Part shown: piece after piece, positions 42,542 to 51,227 of the stretch
How the letters are laid out: each line of letters starts with the position of its first letter
Numbering within the stretch: position 1 is the stretch's first letter
Source of the DNA: CAUPWF01 sp044425815
Lineage (GTDB): Bacteria; Bacillota; Clostridia; Lachnospirales; Lachnospiraceae
Reading direction: 5' to 3'
Length of the DNA stretch: 52,975 bases
Assembly: GCA_044425815.1 (NCBI GenBank)
Contig: JAWXVA010000006.1
Location: 1 to 52,975, forward strand
The notes under the pieces: generated by a model
Seen by the model: only the letters and a program-made list of their open reading frames with translations
Told to the model about the DNA's origin: nothing
Database searches by the model: none
Translations under genes and position numbers: made by a program

Positions 42542-43954
42542 TTATCTTTTTACAGAAACTCTCTTAATATAGTAATATTCTTCTAAACTGTATGTCGAGC
42601 AGTCTTTCCCAACTCCACTTTCTTTTAATCCACCATGAGGTAAATTGAAGTCATATAATGGTTCATTTACGCTTACGCTACCAGCCATGATATTTTCGCT
42701 TAGATAAAGTGCTTTGCTTAAATCATTTGTAAATACATAAGCTGCAAGACCGTATTCTGTATCATTTGCCATTGCTACGATATCATCATTATCATTGAAT
42801 GGAATGATCGACATAATTGGACCGAATACTTCTTCTTTGTAGACTCTCATGTCCGTTTTTACGCCAACTAACATGGTTGGTTGGAAGAAATATCCTACGC
42901 CTGTGCGTTGTCCACCAGCAACTAATGTTGCACCTTTTTCTACTGCGTCGTTCACAAATTCAACCATTTGATTCGCTGCTTCATCGCTTGAGATTGGTCC
43001 CATTAACACTTGGTTCGAATCATCTCCTACTTCTAATTTGATTCCATCTACAAAAGTTTTTACTTCTGCTACGAATTCATCTAACACGTCTTCGTGAATG
43101 TATACTCTATTAGGAGACACACAGATTTGACCTGCATTGCCGTATTTTAAGTCGCAAGCAAAAAATGCTGCTTTCTTAATATCTGCATCTGGCATTACTA
43201 CGAATGGTGCATTTCCACCAAGCTCCAATGAGTAATGTCTTAAGTAATCTGCACTGTCTTTGATTACTTGCTTTCCTGCGTTGCTTGATCCGATCATTGT
43301 CATCATCTTAGGAATTGGACTTGTGCTTAAGATAGGTGATACCACTCTAGCTGATCCCGAGATAATATTTACAACACCTGCCGGAAAATATTTCTGAGCC
43401 ATTTCTCCGATTTTTAATGATGTAAGCGGTGTAACTGATGATGGTTTTAATACACAAGTACATCCTGATGCTAAGATCGGTCCTAATTTGTAACCTAAGT
43501 TCAAGATAGGGAAGTTCCAAGCTAAGTACCCTACCACAACGCCTAGTGGCACATGGCTTACCATGTTGATATGGCTATTGTTTTTATTCGGAATAATTTT
43601 GCCACATAATCTCTTATTATCTTCATTGAAGAAGTCTAAGCAATCAATTAACATTCTGTAATCATATGTAGCATTTCCTAATGGTTTTCCCGTTTCTTCC
43701 ATTAATACTGCAACAAGTTCTTCTTGTTTCTCAATTAATTCTGCCCTAAATGCTAAGATGCAAGCTTCTCTTTCTTCGATCGATTTCTTGCTCCACACTT
43801 TGAATGCCGCATCTGCTGATTGTAATGCTTCTTCACATTGTGCTTCACTTACTGATTTATATTCTACCATTACTTCTCCAGTAGCTGGATTCATAACTTT
43901 CTCAATTCTTCCTTCACCTTCGACACATTTGCCGTTAATACTCATGAAATACAT
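42542..43954 (-). CDS. NAD(P)-dependent aldehyde dehydrogenase
   Basis: 470 residues of the ALDH superfamily. Catalytic C278 (GNAGQICVSPNR), general base E244 (LELGGNAPF) and N147 (LAWNFP) are in place. The start at 43954 has GGGAGAG seven bases upstream. Relatives oxidise succinate semialdehyde, lactaldehyde or, in red-algal sugar pathways, 3,6-anhydrogalactose, which is mostly open-chain hydrate in water and so is handled by an ALDH and not a pyranose dehydrogenase with lactonase. No lactonase gene is present in the locus, which fits. Substrate is inferred, not shown. Confidence 0.9.
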   Translation of the reverse strand: MYFMSINGKCVEGEGRIEKVMNPATGEVMVEYKSVSEAQCEEALQSADAAFKVWSKKSIEEREACILAFRAELIEKQEELVAVLMEETGKPLGNATYDYRMLIDCLDFFNEDNKRLCGKIIPNKNNSHINMVSHVPLGVVVGYLAWNFPILNLGYKLGPILASGCTCVLKPSSVTPLTSLKIGEMAQKYFPAGVVNIISGSARVVSPILSTSPIPKMMTMIGSSNAGKQVIKDSADYLRHYSLELGGNAPFVVMPDADIKKAAFFACDLKYGNAGQICVSPNRVYIHEDVLDEFVAEVKTFVDGIKLEVGDDSNQVLMGPISSDEAANQMVEFVNDAVEKGATLVAGGQRTGVGYFFQPTMLVGVKTDMRVYKEEVFGPIMSIIPFNDNDDIVAMANDTEYGLAAYVFTNDLSKALYLSENIMAGSVSVNEPLYDFNLPHGGLKESGVGKDCSTYSLEEYYYIKRVSVKR

Positions 43955-43976
43955 AATGACTCTCCCATTCTAATTA

Positions 43977-44954
43977 TTATTTTTTCTTTTTCTTGCCACG
44001 AGCTTGCGCAATTACCATTGCTAAAATTACAATAGTACCATTTACCAATAATTGATAGTAATATGAAACACTCATTAAGTTCATTCCATTTTCTACCATA
44101 GCAACTATAAATGCTCCTAACATAGTCCCAATTACTGTTCCTGAACCACCTGTCATTAATGTTCCCCCAAGTACTACAGCAGTAATTGCATCTAGTTCAT
44201 ACCCGTCACCAGCTTGTGGAATTCCTGAATAAGCTTGTGCTGTTAATAAGAAACCTGCAACAGCGCTTAAAATCCCCATAATAACGAATACAATTGTTTG
44301 TGTTTTCAACACATTAATCCCTGATAGACGTGCTGTTTCTTTATTATTCCCTATTGCATACACATTACGTCCAAATTGTGTGTATTTCAAGACATACCAT
44401 GTAATCACTAACAATATTATAGAAAGTACTACTGAAAATGGGATAATCCCAAAGAATTTCAAAGTACCGAAAAATCGAATTCCAGGAGCTGTAAATGGTT
44501 GCGATTTACCTCCAACTAATATGTAGGCAATACCACGTGCAACATTCATAGTTCCCATAGTAATAATAAATGCTGTAATCTTTAATTTAGCAATGAAAAA
44601 TGCATTAATAAGCCCAAATACAGCACACATTGCCATAGAAATTAGTACGGCTAAAAAAGGAGGAATTCCTGAATTTACTAAGGCGCAAATCATAGCACTT
44701 GTCATAGCTACCAATGAACCAACAGATAAGTCAATATCTCCTGTTAATATAACAAGTGTCATACCAAACGAAATGATTGCAGTAATAGACATGGCACTAA
44801 GCGTATTAACAAAGTTACTAAAGCTGAAAAAATATGGAATTGTAATTGCCATTCCAATATAAAGTGCAATAATTGCAAACACTAATTTAACCACATAACT
44901 ATTGGTATCATTCATATGACCTAATGAGAATTTTATCTTTTCTTTCTTTTCCAT
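43977..44954 (-). CDS. Monosaccharide ABC importer permease (CUT2, RbsC-like)
   Basis: 325 residues with eight to ten hydrophobic segments and the CUT2 permease signature (LTGDIDLSVGSLVAMTSAM; AVVLGGTLMTGGSGTVIGTMLGA). It forms the channel of a ribose-type monosaccharide transporter with the ATPase (44966-46504) and binding protein (46597-47598). It ends with a basic KKKKK tail. It is 11 bases downstream of the ATPase gene and 22 bases upstream of the aldehyde dehydrogenase gene, so uptake and first oxidation are likely encoded on one transcript. Confidence 0.92.
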   Translation of the reverse strand: MEKKEKIKFSLGHMNDTNSYVVKLVFAIIALYIGMAITIPYFFSFSNFVNTLSAMSITAIISFGMTLVILTGDIDLSVGSLVAMTSAMICALVNSGIPPFLAVLISMAMCAVFGLINAFFIAKLKITAFIITMGTMNVARGIAYILVGGKSQPFTAPGIRFFGTLKFFGIIPFSVVLSIILLVITWYVLKYTQFGRNVYAIGNNKETARLSGINVLKTQTIVFVIMGILSAVAGFLLTAQAYSGIPQAGDGYELDAITAVVLGGTLMTGGSGTVIGTMLGAFIVAMVENGMNLMSVSYYYQLLVNGTIVILAMVIAQARGKKKKK

Positions 44955-44965
44955 TTCTCTATCTC

Positions 44966-46504
44966 CTATTCTTCTTCGATTCCATTAATTCCAAGGAATA
45001 TTTTATTGTAATCAAATTCTTCTTTCGTATATTCTTTTAAGATTTCTCCTTTATATACTACGATTATTCTATCTGAAACATCGATTAATTCTGTAATATA
45101 TGAAGTAGTATACATAATTCCTTTTCCTTGACAAGATAGCTTTTTAATAAATTCTATCATTTCTGTCTTAGCTGCAACATCGATTCCCGCAGTCGGCTCA
45201 TTCAAAATAAACAAATCCACGTCAGCATATAACCACTTTGCTATAATTGCTTTCTGTTGATTTCCACCTGATAGGGAAGATATATTTACATCTCCCGATG
45301 GTGTTTTAATACCTAATGTTTTTATATAATCTATTGTAGCTTGCTTCTCATCTGCTGCTTTAATTTTAGCAAACGTACGACTTTTCTGACCTTTCGTAAT
45401 ACCAATGTTATCTTGAACAGTCATATCTAAGAACTCGCCACATAATTGTCGATCTTCAGGAACATATCCAACCCCTGCCTTAATTGCTTGCATAGGATTC
45501 TTAAAGTTCACGTTTTTTCCTTGCACTTTTACTACACCGCTTTTTCTAGTTTCCATTCCAAATAGATGATCAAATACATTTTGTACACCTGAACCTCCAA
45601 GTCCTACAAACCCTACAATCTCACCTGGATGTACTTTAAAATGAAAGTCTTTTACTTCATCTGTTGTTAAATCTTCTACTTCTACTAGCAATTCATCTTC
45701 TACAATTCGCTCTGCTAGAGGTATGTCTTTCTTAATGGTTCCTCCCTCTGCATTTTTCAATACATTATCAGTTTTCTTACCTAGGTCACCAGACATAGCA
45801 TCTACAAGTGATGCTGCTGTAAAGTTCTCTGTCTTATCTGTTACTACAAACGTGCCATCTTTAATAACAGTAATATTATCGCAAATATCTAATACTTCTT
45901 TTAATCTATGGGAAATAAATACAACCGATGCCCCTTTGTCTTTTAGTTTACGCATAATCGAGAACATCATTTCTACACCATGTTGACGAAGTGCTGAAGT
46001 TGGTTCATCCATTAAAAAAATACTTGGATTCTTCGAATATGCCTTAACAATTTCAACTAATTGTGCCTCTTCAGTTGTAAGTTCAGCTACATTTGCCTTC
46101 GGATCTATATCAAGTTCTAATTCTTTTAAAAGCTCGCTAGCATCGCTCTCCATCTTAGCATAGTCAATCTTACCTGACTTTTTAGGCATCTTATCAATAA
46201 ATATATTTTCTGCCACTGTCATGTGTTTCATTAATCTACGGTGCTGGAAGATGATACTCATTCCACTTTCCTGTGCTATGATTGGACTATTCTTCTTTAG
46301 TTCTTTACCATCTACTATAATTTCTCCTTTATCTTGCTCATAAACACCAAAGATAATATTTAATAATGTAGATTTACCTGCTCCATTAGAGCCGCATAAT
46401 CCTGTAATTTCACCTTTTCGGAAAATTAAATCCATATCTGTTAAAGCATGTACGCCACCGAAAGATTTATATATGTGATTTAGTTGTAATGCAACATTTT
46501 CCAT
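44966..46504 (-). CDS. Monosaccharide ABC importer ATPase (CUT2, RbsA-like)
   Basis: 512 residues from the ATG at 46504, eight bases after GAGGA; the ATG at 46519 overlaps that ribosome binding site. Two fused ATPase domains: the first has an intact Walker A (GSNGAGKST), while the second has the degenerate GLGGSGVQN loop normal for CUT2 proteins. Two signature motifs are visible (ELTTEEAQ, degenerate, and SLSGGNQQK). About 92 bases separate it from the binding-protein gene, an interval that holds a 13-bp perfect hairpin. Confidence 0.93.
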   Translation of the reverse strand: MENVALQLNHIYKSFGGVHALTDMDLIFRKGEITGLCGSNGAGKSTLLNIIFGVYEQDKGEIIVDGKELKKNSPIIAQESGMSIIFQHRRLMKHMTVAENIFIDKMPKKSGKIDYAKMESDASELLKELELDIDPKANVAELTTEEAQLVEIVKAYSKNPSIFLMDEPTSALRQHGVEMMFSIMRKLKDKGASVVFISHRLKEVLDICDNITVIKDGTFVVTDKTENFTAASLVDAMSGDLGKKTDNVLKNAEGGTIKKDIPLAERIVEDELLVEVEDLTTDEVKDFHFKVHPGEIVGFVGLGGSGVQNVFDHLFGMETRKSGVVKVQGKNVNFKNPMQAIKAGVGYVPEDRQLCGEFLDMTVQDNIGITKGQKSRTFAKIKAADEKQATIDYIKTLGIKTPSGDVNISSLSGGNQQKAIIAKWLYADVDLFILNEPTAGIDVAAKTEMIEFIKKLSCQGKGIMYTTSYITELIDVSDRIIVVYKGEILKEYTKEEFDYNKIFLGINGIEEE

Positions 46505-46546
46505 AATCTTTTTCCTCATCTTTCAACTTTTGTTCTTTTATTTTAC

Positions 46547-46577
46547 ATGAGGCACGAATTTGTTATTCGTGCCTCAT
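46547..46577 (-). promoter_or_regulatory. Intercistronic stem-loop between binding-protein and ATPase genes
   Basis: Perfect 13-bp inverted repeat (46547-46559 and 46565-46577) with a five-base loop, 19 bases after the binding-protein stop. No T run follows on the minus strand, so it more likely stabilises the upstream mRNA or weakly attenuates than terminates, as is common after ABC binding-protein genes. Confidence 0.65.
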
Positions 46578-46596
46578 TGATTTCATAAACAATTAA

Positions 46597-47598
46597 TTAC
46601 TCTGTTGCTTCAGTTTGTGCAATAATCAAATCCATAAACGACTCTACATTATCAATTGTTACTGCTGAACCAGTTGTCTTAACAATTGAAGGTACTGGTC
46701 TATCATTATTCATTTCATCTAACATAAATACTGAGATTGAACCATAGTTATATGGATTCATAGCTACAACTGATTTAAGTGGTGAAGTTTCGATTGCAAG
46801 TTCTGTGTATGAGTCTTGTGATTCACATACAGTTACTACTGCAATTGTATCTTCAGCACCAGCATTCTCAACTGCACGAACAATACCTATCCCGTGAGCA
46901 TCCATGATTGAAATAAATCCAACTACATCTGGATGAGCTTGCATAATATCTGTTGCCCATGTTTGAGCTGCGATTTGGTCAGCATCTGGACCATCTTCTG
47001 CAATTACTGTGATACCTGGGTATTCTTCAAATGCTGCATAGAAACCTTCTACACGATCTTCTGATGGAGGAATCTCACTTGGATATTTACAAATAGCTAC
47101 TTCGCCTTCACCACCAATTGCTTCTGCCAATTCTACACCTGCAATATAACCAGCTGCAAAATCATCACCACCAACTTGACAATCTGCTTCAGAATCATCT
47201 TGGATTGAGTCCATAGTTACAACTTTCATTCCATATTCATGAGCAAGTTCAATTGCTGCTTCACCTGATTCTTTTGTTGTTGAACCTAATACCAATAATG
47301 TAACACCTTGACTTGCAAAGTTCTTAATTAATTCTTGTTCTTGTAATGGATCATTTTCTGCAGAACCACTTACAAAATCATATCCTAATTTAGCTGCTGT
47401 TTCTTGACCGCCTAATAACATGTATTGTTGGAATGGGTCATTCAAATCATGATTAATAAATCCTATCACACCTTTTGTTTCTGTACTACTTGCTGATGAT
47501 GCATCAGCTCCATCTGTTGTTGCACATCCCGTTACCGTTGTAGCTAGCATTCCTACTATTCCTATTAAAGCTACTACTTTCTTAATTCCTTTCATCAT
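46597..47598 (-). CDS. Sugar-binding lipoprotein of the CUT2 importer (RbsB-like)
   Basis: 333 residues. A type II signal peptide ends in the lipobox TVTG-C25, so the mature protein is a membrane-tethered lipoprotein. The mature part is a periplasmic-binding-protein fold of ribose/galactose type: VIGFINHDLNDPFQQYML, LVLGSTTKESGEAAIELA and VVTMDSIQDD. The ribosome binding site AAGGAGG is strong. It has its own promoter with a copy of the putative GntR operator just upstream. The ligand is probably a monosaccharide related to this locus. Confidence 0.93.
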   Translation of the reverse strand: MMKGIKKVVALIGIVGMLATTVTGCATTDGADASSASSTETKGVIGFINHDLNDPFQQYMLLGGQETAAKLGYDFVSGSAENDPLQEQELIKNFASQGVTLLVLGSTTKESGEAAIELAHEYGMKVVTMDSIQDDSEADCQVGGDDFAAGYIAGVELAEAIGGEGEVAICKYPSEIPPSEDRVEGFYAAFEEYPGITVIAEDGPDADQIAAQTWATDIMQAHPDVVGFISIMDAHGIGIVRAVENAGAEDTIAVVTVCESQDSYTELAIETSPLKSVVAMNPYNYGSISVFMLDEMNNDRPVPSIVKTTGSAVTIDNVESFMDLIIAQTEATE

Positions 47599-47640
47599 TC
47601 CTACTTCCTCCTTATGATATAATTAATTCGTTACTTGTAT

Positions 47641-47693
47641 GATAACTGATATATTATCTCGATACAATATGTAATATTTACTATGATTTGCAA
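47641..47693 (-). promoter_or_regulatory. Promoter of the CUT2 operon with GntR-type operator
   Basis: Minus strand: TTGCAA (47688-47693), about 17-18 base spacer, TATTGT (47664-47669). Immediately downstream, 47641-47658 reads GATAACTGATATATTATC on the plus strand. It contains the 12-mer GATAACTGATAT (47641-47652) that also occurs at 50410-50421 and, with one mismatch, at 51184-51195. Confidence 0.65.
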
Positions 47694-47736
47694 GTATTTT
47701 TTAGACAATATTCACATTGTACTTTCAAAAAATGTT

Positions 47737-48684
47737 TTATCGAAAGATTTCACTTGTACAATTCAATATATGATCCATCGCATCTTTTGACGGATATCCT
47801 TCGATATCTCCTGTAGTTTCTGTTGCTAATGCGCCCGAAACACTCGCCATCCTCCCAATATCTTCTAACGAGCACCCCTTCAGCACCGCTGCGATGAATC
47901 CTGAATTATATGCATCGCCTGCTCCAATTGGTTCCACACAATTACATGGATAAGGTTCCACTTTTACATATCGTTCTTTGTCGGCTACCCACGAGCCGTT
48001 AGCTCCATCTTTCAGCCCTACATATTCGGCGCATCCTTGCTCGAACAGTATACGTAATATTTCCTGATAATCTTTCGTACCAAATAACACATCGGCTTCA
48101 TCTAAACCAATCAAAATAATATTCGCACTTAAAGTAAACCGTTTGATTTCTTCCGTAAAACACTTATCTTTCCAAAGTTTTTTTCTTATATTTGGATCAA
48201 AACTTATCTTCACATTGTATTTCTTCGAAATCCGAAATACTTCCTCAGTTAATTGAGCACATGATTCTGACAGCACGGGTGTAATTCCTGACATATGCAC
48301 CATGCGAAATCCCTTAATCATTTCTTCTGTTATATCTTCTTTAGACATATGAGATGCTGCCGAGTTCTCTCGATAATAATAGACACGTGTTTCTGAAGCT
48401 GTAGTTTCTTTGAACATCACTCCTGTGGAATGTATATTATCTTTTACAACACCAGACGTATCTACGCCTTCTGAGCGAATCTGATTCACGATAAATGCCC
48501 CAAATTCGTCTTCTCCCACCTTGCTAATCCACGAAGATTGGAATCCTAATTTTGCTAATCCCATCGCTGTATTACTTTCTGCTCCTGCAATACGCATACC
48601 AAAGTTATGCGCATACCTTAGAGGCATCTTCTCATATGCTGTAAATGCAGCCATGGTTTCTCCGATTGTTAATAGGTCTCTCAT
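47737..48684 (-). CDS. PfkB-family sugar kinase, KDG-kinase-like (second copy)
   Basis: 315 residues. Ribokinase/PfkB fold with the C-terminal signature CVEPIGAGDAYNSGFIAA (catalytic Asp in GAGD) and N-terminal TIGETMAAF. The block RVYYYRENSAASHM is typical of 2-keto-3-deoxygluconate kinases, where the Tyr and Arg contact the keto acid. It is 12 bases downstream of a longer KDG kinase, so the operon has two. One may be specific for the galacto epimer (KDGal) or for a different sugar. Confidence 0.88.
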   Translation of the reverse strand: MRDLLTIGETMAAFTAYEKMPLRYAHNFGMRIAGAESNTAMGLAKLGFQSSWISKVGEDEFGAFIVNQIRSEGVDTSGVVKDNIHSTGVMFKETTASETRVYYYRENSAASHMSKEDITEEMIKGFRMVHMSGITPVLSESCAQLTEEVFRISKKYNVKISFDPNIRKKLWKDKCFTEEIKRFTLSANIILIGLDEADVLFGTKDYQEILRILFEQGCAEYVGLKDGANGSWVADKERYVKVEPYPCNCVEPIGAGDAYNSGFIAAVLKGCSLEDIGRMASVSGALATETTGDIEGYPSKDAMDHILNCTSEIFR

Positions 48685-48696
48685 AAAGTTTCCCCA

Positions 48697-49719
48697 CTAA
48701 CGTTGTACACGTCCACTTGCATCTCCACCTGCTAATTTCTCAACTTCAGCAATGGATACAAGATTGTAGTCATTTTCAATTGTTTGTTTCAAGCAACTTG
48801 CTGCTACCGCGAATTCGATTGCGTCTTGTGGTGCTTTTCCTGCCATTAATGCATAAATCATTCCACCACCGAAGCTATCTCCACCACCTACACGATCTGT
48901 GATATGGATTAAATATTTTTTCGAGAAGTAGCATTCTCCATCTGAATATAACATTCCTGCCCATTCATTATCACTTGCTGAAATTGATCCACGAAGTGTG
49001 ATTGCTACATTTTCAAATCCGAATCTATCAACCATTTGTTTCGCAACATCTTTGTATCCTTCGTGTGATAATTTACCTGTTGTTACATCTGTATCTGCTG
49101 CTTTGATTCCAAATACGTCCGCTGCATCTTCTTCGTTTGAAATACATACATCTACATATGGCATTATTTTCGTCATTGTCTCTTGTGCTGCTTCTCTACT
49201 CCACAAGTTACTTCTATAATTTAAGTCACAAGATACTTTCACTCCCATTTCATGAGCTGTCTTTGCTGCATCAAATGTTGCTTGAGCTGCTTCTTCAGAT
49301 AATGCTGGTGTAATTCCTGTAAAATGGAACCATTCAGCACCTTCAAAAATTGTTTTCCAGTCATATTTTGCTGGATCATATTTTGCCAACGCACTGCCTT
49401 TTCTATCATAGATTACTTTACTTGGTCTTTGCGAAGCACCTTTTTCTAAATATAGAACACCGATTCTATCTCCATCTCTAATAATGTCTGATGTATTCAC
49501 ACCAAATCTTCTAAGAGAGTTTACAGTCATTTGACCAATTTCATGTTTTGGTAATACCGTTACATAGTGTGCATCCATTCCGTAATTCGCTAAGGAAAGA
49601 GCAACACTTGCTTCTCCACCTGCATAAGAAGTACAGAATTTATCTGCTTGCACGAATCTTAAATATCCTTCTGGGTTAAGACGTAACATAATTTCTCCGA
49701 ATGTAACAATTTTTCTCAT
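48697..49719 (-). CDS. kdgK: 2-keto-3-deoxygluconate kinase (PfkB family)
   Basis: 340 residues from the ATG at 49719, nine bases after AAGGAG; earlier in-frame ATGs are too near or upstream of that site. It has PfkB motifs VTFGEIMLRL, YAGGEASVALSLANYG, FTGITPALS and the C-terminal DRVGGGDSFGGGMIYAL (catalytic Asp). Closely resembles Firmicute KDG kinases encoded beside KDPG aldolase. It phosphorylates 2-keto-3-deoxygluconate or the galacto form at O6. It lies 22 bases downstream of the aldolase gene, in one operon with it. Confidence 0.88.
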   Translation of the reverse strand: MRKIVTFGEIMLRLNPEGYLRFVQADKFCTSYAGGEASVALSLANYGMDAHYVTVLPKHEIGQMTVNSLRRFGVNTSDIIRDGDRIGVLYLEKGASQRPSKVIYDRKGSALAKYDPAKYDWKTIFEGAEWFHFTGITPALSEEAAQATFDAAKTAHEMGVKVSCDLNYRSNLWSREAAQETMTKIMPYVDVCISNEEDAADVFGIKAADTDVTTGKLSHEGYKDVAKQMVDRFGFENVAITLRGSISASDNEWAGMLYSDGECYFSKKYLIHITDRVGGGDSFGGGMIYALMAGKAPQDAIEFAVAASCLKQTIENDYNLVSIAEVEKLAGGDASGRVQR

Positions 49720-49741
49720 AATCATAATCTCCTTCTCTTCT

Positions 49742-50395
49742 CTACATCGCTGCAATCGCATCTACATATTCTTTAGCTGCTGCCGTAATCTTATCAAATT
49801 CACCATTTTTGATTAGGTCAAGGCTTACTAAATTACCACCTACACCTGCTCCTACACATCCTTTTTTCAAGAATTCTGTAACATTTCCAGCATTTACTCC
49901 ACCAACTGCTAAGTATTTGATATGACCGAATGGTCCACATAATGCTTTCACATAATCAGACCCTAAGTTCCCAATTGGGAATAATTTTACGAAATCAGCT
50001 CCTGCTGCTGTTGCTGTCATCGCTTCTGTTGCACTCATAGCACCTGGCATAGAGATTAACCCTAATTCTTTCGTTCTCTTAATAACGTCTACATTCACAT
50101 CTGCTGAGATAATGTAGTTTGCTCCAGCTTTCGCTGCTCTATCAACTAGATATGGGTACGATGTTGTTCCACTTCCTACGCACATTTTCCCGTCCATTGC
50201 TTTCGCTACCGCTGCTATACACTCGTCAGTATTCGTAGACTCTGGATTTTTCATATTAAACGTAAATTCTAATAAACGAATTCCTCCAGCATATAACGCT
50301 TCTGCTAATTTCACTGCATCCTCTGGTTGTACCCCTCGTGCAATTGCAATAATTTTTGTGTCTTCAATCATTTTTAAAATTTCTTGATTATTCAT
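49742..50395 (-). CDS. kdgA: KDPG/KDPGal aldolase
   Basis: 217 residues from the ATG at 50395, placed four bases after AAAGGAGGG; an upstream in-frame extension would run into the GntR gene and the terminator between them and is rejected. It is a class I aldolase: Schiff-base Lys137 in DFVKLFP and base E43 in LLEFTF are in place, and the phosphate-binding GGVNAGN block follows. It cleaves 2-keto-3-deoxy-6-phosphogluconate or the galactonate epimer to pyruvate and glyceraldehyde-3-phosphate. First gene of a unit with its own putative operator and terminator-bounded promoter region. Confidence 0.9.
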   Translation of the reverse strand: MNNQEILKMIEDTKIIAIARGVQPEDAVKLAEALYAGGIRLLEFTFNMKNPESTNTDECIAAVAKAMDGKMCVGSGTTSYPYLVDRAAKAGANYIISADVNVDVIKRTKELGLISMPGAMSATEAMTATAAGADFVKLFPIGNLGSDYVKALCGPFGHIKYLAVGGVNAGNVTEFLKKGCVGAGVGGNLVSLDLIKNGEFDKITAAAKEYVDAIAAM

Positions 50396-50409
50396 TATTC
50401 CCTCCTTTT

Positions 50410-50429
50410 GATAACTGATATCAGATATC
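50410..50429. promoter_or_regulatory. GntR-type operator upstream of the aldolase gene
   Basis: GATAACTGATATCAGATATC, containing the palindrome CTGATATCAG (50415-50424) and the 12-mer GATAACTGATAT shared with the CUT2 promoter. It lies 15 bases upstream of the aldolase start codon. Confidence 0.6.
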
Positions 50430-50439
50430 GGTTTCTTAT

Positions 50440-50467
50440 AATAAAAGCACGCTTCCGTGCTTTTATT
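50440..50467 (-). terminator. Intrinsic terminator after the GntR gene
   Basis: Perfect 12-bp inverted repeat (50440-50451 and 50456-50467) with a four-base loop, 22 bases after the GntR stop. The stem itself ends in a TTTTATT run on the minus strand. Confidence 0.75.
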
Positions 50468-50489
50468 GCTCTTATTGTTGATTATATCC

Positions 50490-51146
50490 TTACGCTCTAC
50501 TTCTTCCTGCAAATAAATGTTCTTCCATATACTTTCTAGCAGCTTCTTTATCTTTCCGTTCAAGTGCTTCTAGAATATTACGGTGATAATGATAATTACG
50601 CTCTAAGTTCTCATCTGTTTGACTAGTTGCTAATATCGATTTTTGTAACCATTCTGAATAAGCTGATACAATCGCAATAGACATTGGATTCTTCGTACTC
50701 TGTACCAAAATTTTATGAAACTTAAAATCACATTTCAAATACTTCTCATCAATTCGTTCTGATTTTTCCATCATAGTTACTAAATCATTTAACTGTTTTA
50801 ATTCCTCATTATCAATACGTTCCGCTGCTAATTCCGCTGACTTAGGCTCGATCATCATACGAACTTCAAGTACATCACTCACTTCTAGTTCTTGCTTATC
50901 AAACATATCTGTCATAGCTTGTTCTACTACTTTTTGACTCTTATCTAGCACTTGAATACCCTTACCATGGATACGTTTTAAGAATCCTCTTACTTCAAGA
51001 GTTCTAACTGCCTCTCTAGTCGTCGCACGTGATACACTAAGCAACTCACTTAGTACCCCTTCGCTAGGAAGAAATCCGTACTCATCATATTTGCCGTCCA
51101 AAATCATTTGTTTAATTTCTATTACTGCTTCATCTACCCTTGTCAT
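50490..51146 (-). CDS. GntR-family regulator with FCD domain
   Basis: 218 residues. N-terminal winged helix of GntR type (residues 1-70: YGFLPSEGVLSELLSVSRATTREAVRTLEVRGFL) and an all-helical FCD effector domain (about 85-215) with the metal/ligand pattern DVLEVRMMIEPKSAELAAER, FKFHKILVQST and HRNILEALERKD. FadR-type FCD regulators commonly sense sugar acids such as KDG. Its own promoter (51177-51205) has an operator-like 12-mer in the spacer, which implies autoregulation. It sits between the CUT1 permeases and the aldolase operon. Confidence 0.92.
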   Translation of the reverse strand: MTRVDEAVIEIKQMILDGKYDEYGFLPSEGVLSELLSVSRATTREAVRTLEVRGFLKRIHGKGIQVLDKSQKVVEQAMTDMFDKQELEVSDVLEVRMMIEPKSAELAAERIDNEELKQLNDLVTMMEKSERIDEKYLKCDFKFHKILVQSTKNPMSIAIVSAYSEWLQKSILATSQTDENLERNYHYHRNILEALERKDKEAARKYMEEHLFAGRSRA

Positions 51147-51176
51147 AACATACCTCTGTTTTCAAAAAATTCTATA

Positions 51177-51205
51177 TTTATAAGATAACTCATATCCGCT
51201 GACAA
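51177..51205 (-). promoter_or_regulatory. GntR promoter with the operator in its spacer
   Basis: Minus strand: TTGTCA (51200-51205), 17-base spacer, TATAAA (51177-51182). The plus-strand 12-mer GATAACTCATAT (51184-51195) fills the spacer and differs at one base from the copies at 47641 and 50410. Confidence 0.65.
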
Positions 51206-51227
51206 TACAAGTGCTCTCTTCCCATAT

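Noticed and set aside
36321..50395. Sulfoquinovose (sulfo-Entner-Doudoroff) pathway
   Set aside because: The GH31-type sulfoquinovosidase and SQ dehydrogenase/lactonase are absent, and the kinases and two sulfatases have no place in that pathway.
49742..50563. KDPG aldolase with a 56-residue N-terminal extension
   Set aside because: The extension would overlap the GntR gene and cross an intrinsic terminator. A strong AAAGGAGGG precedes the ATG at 50395, which gives the normal family length.
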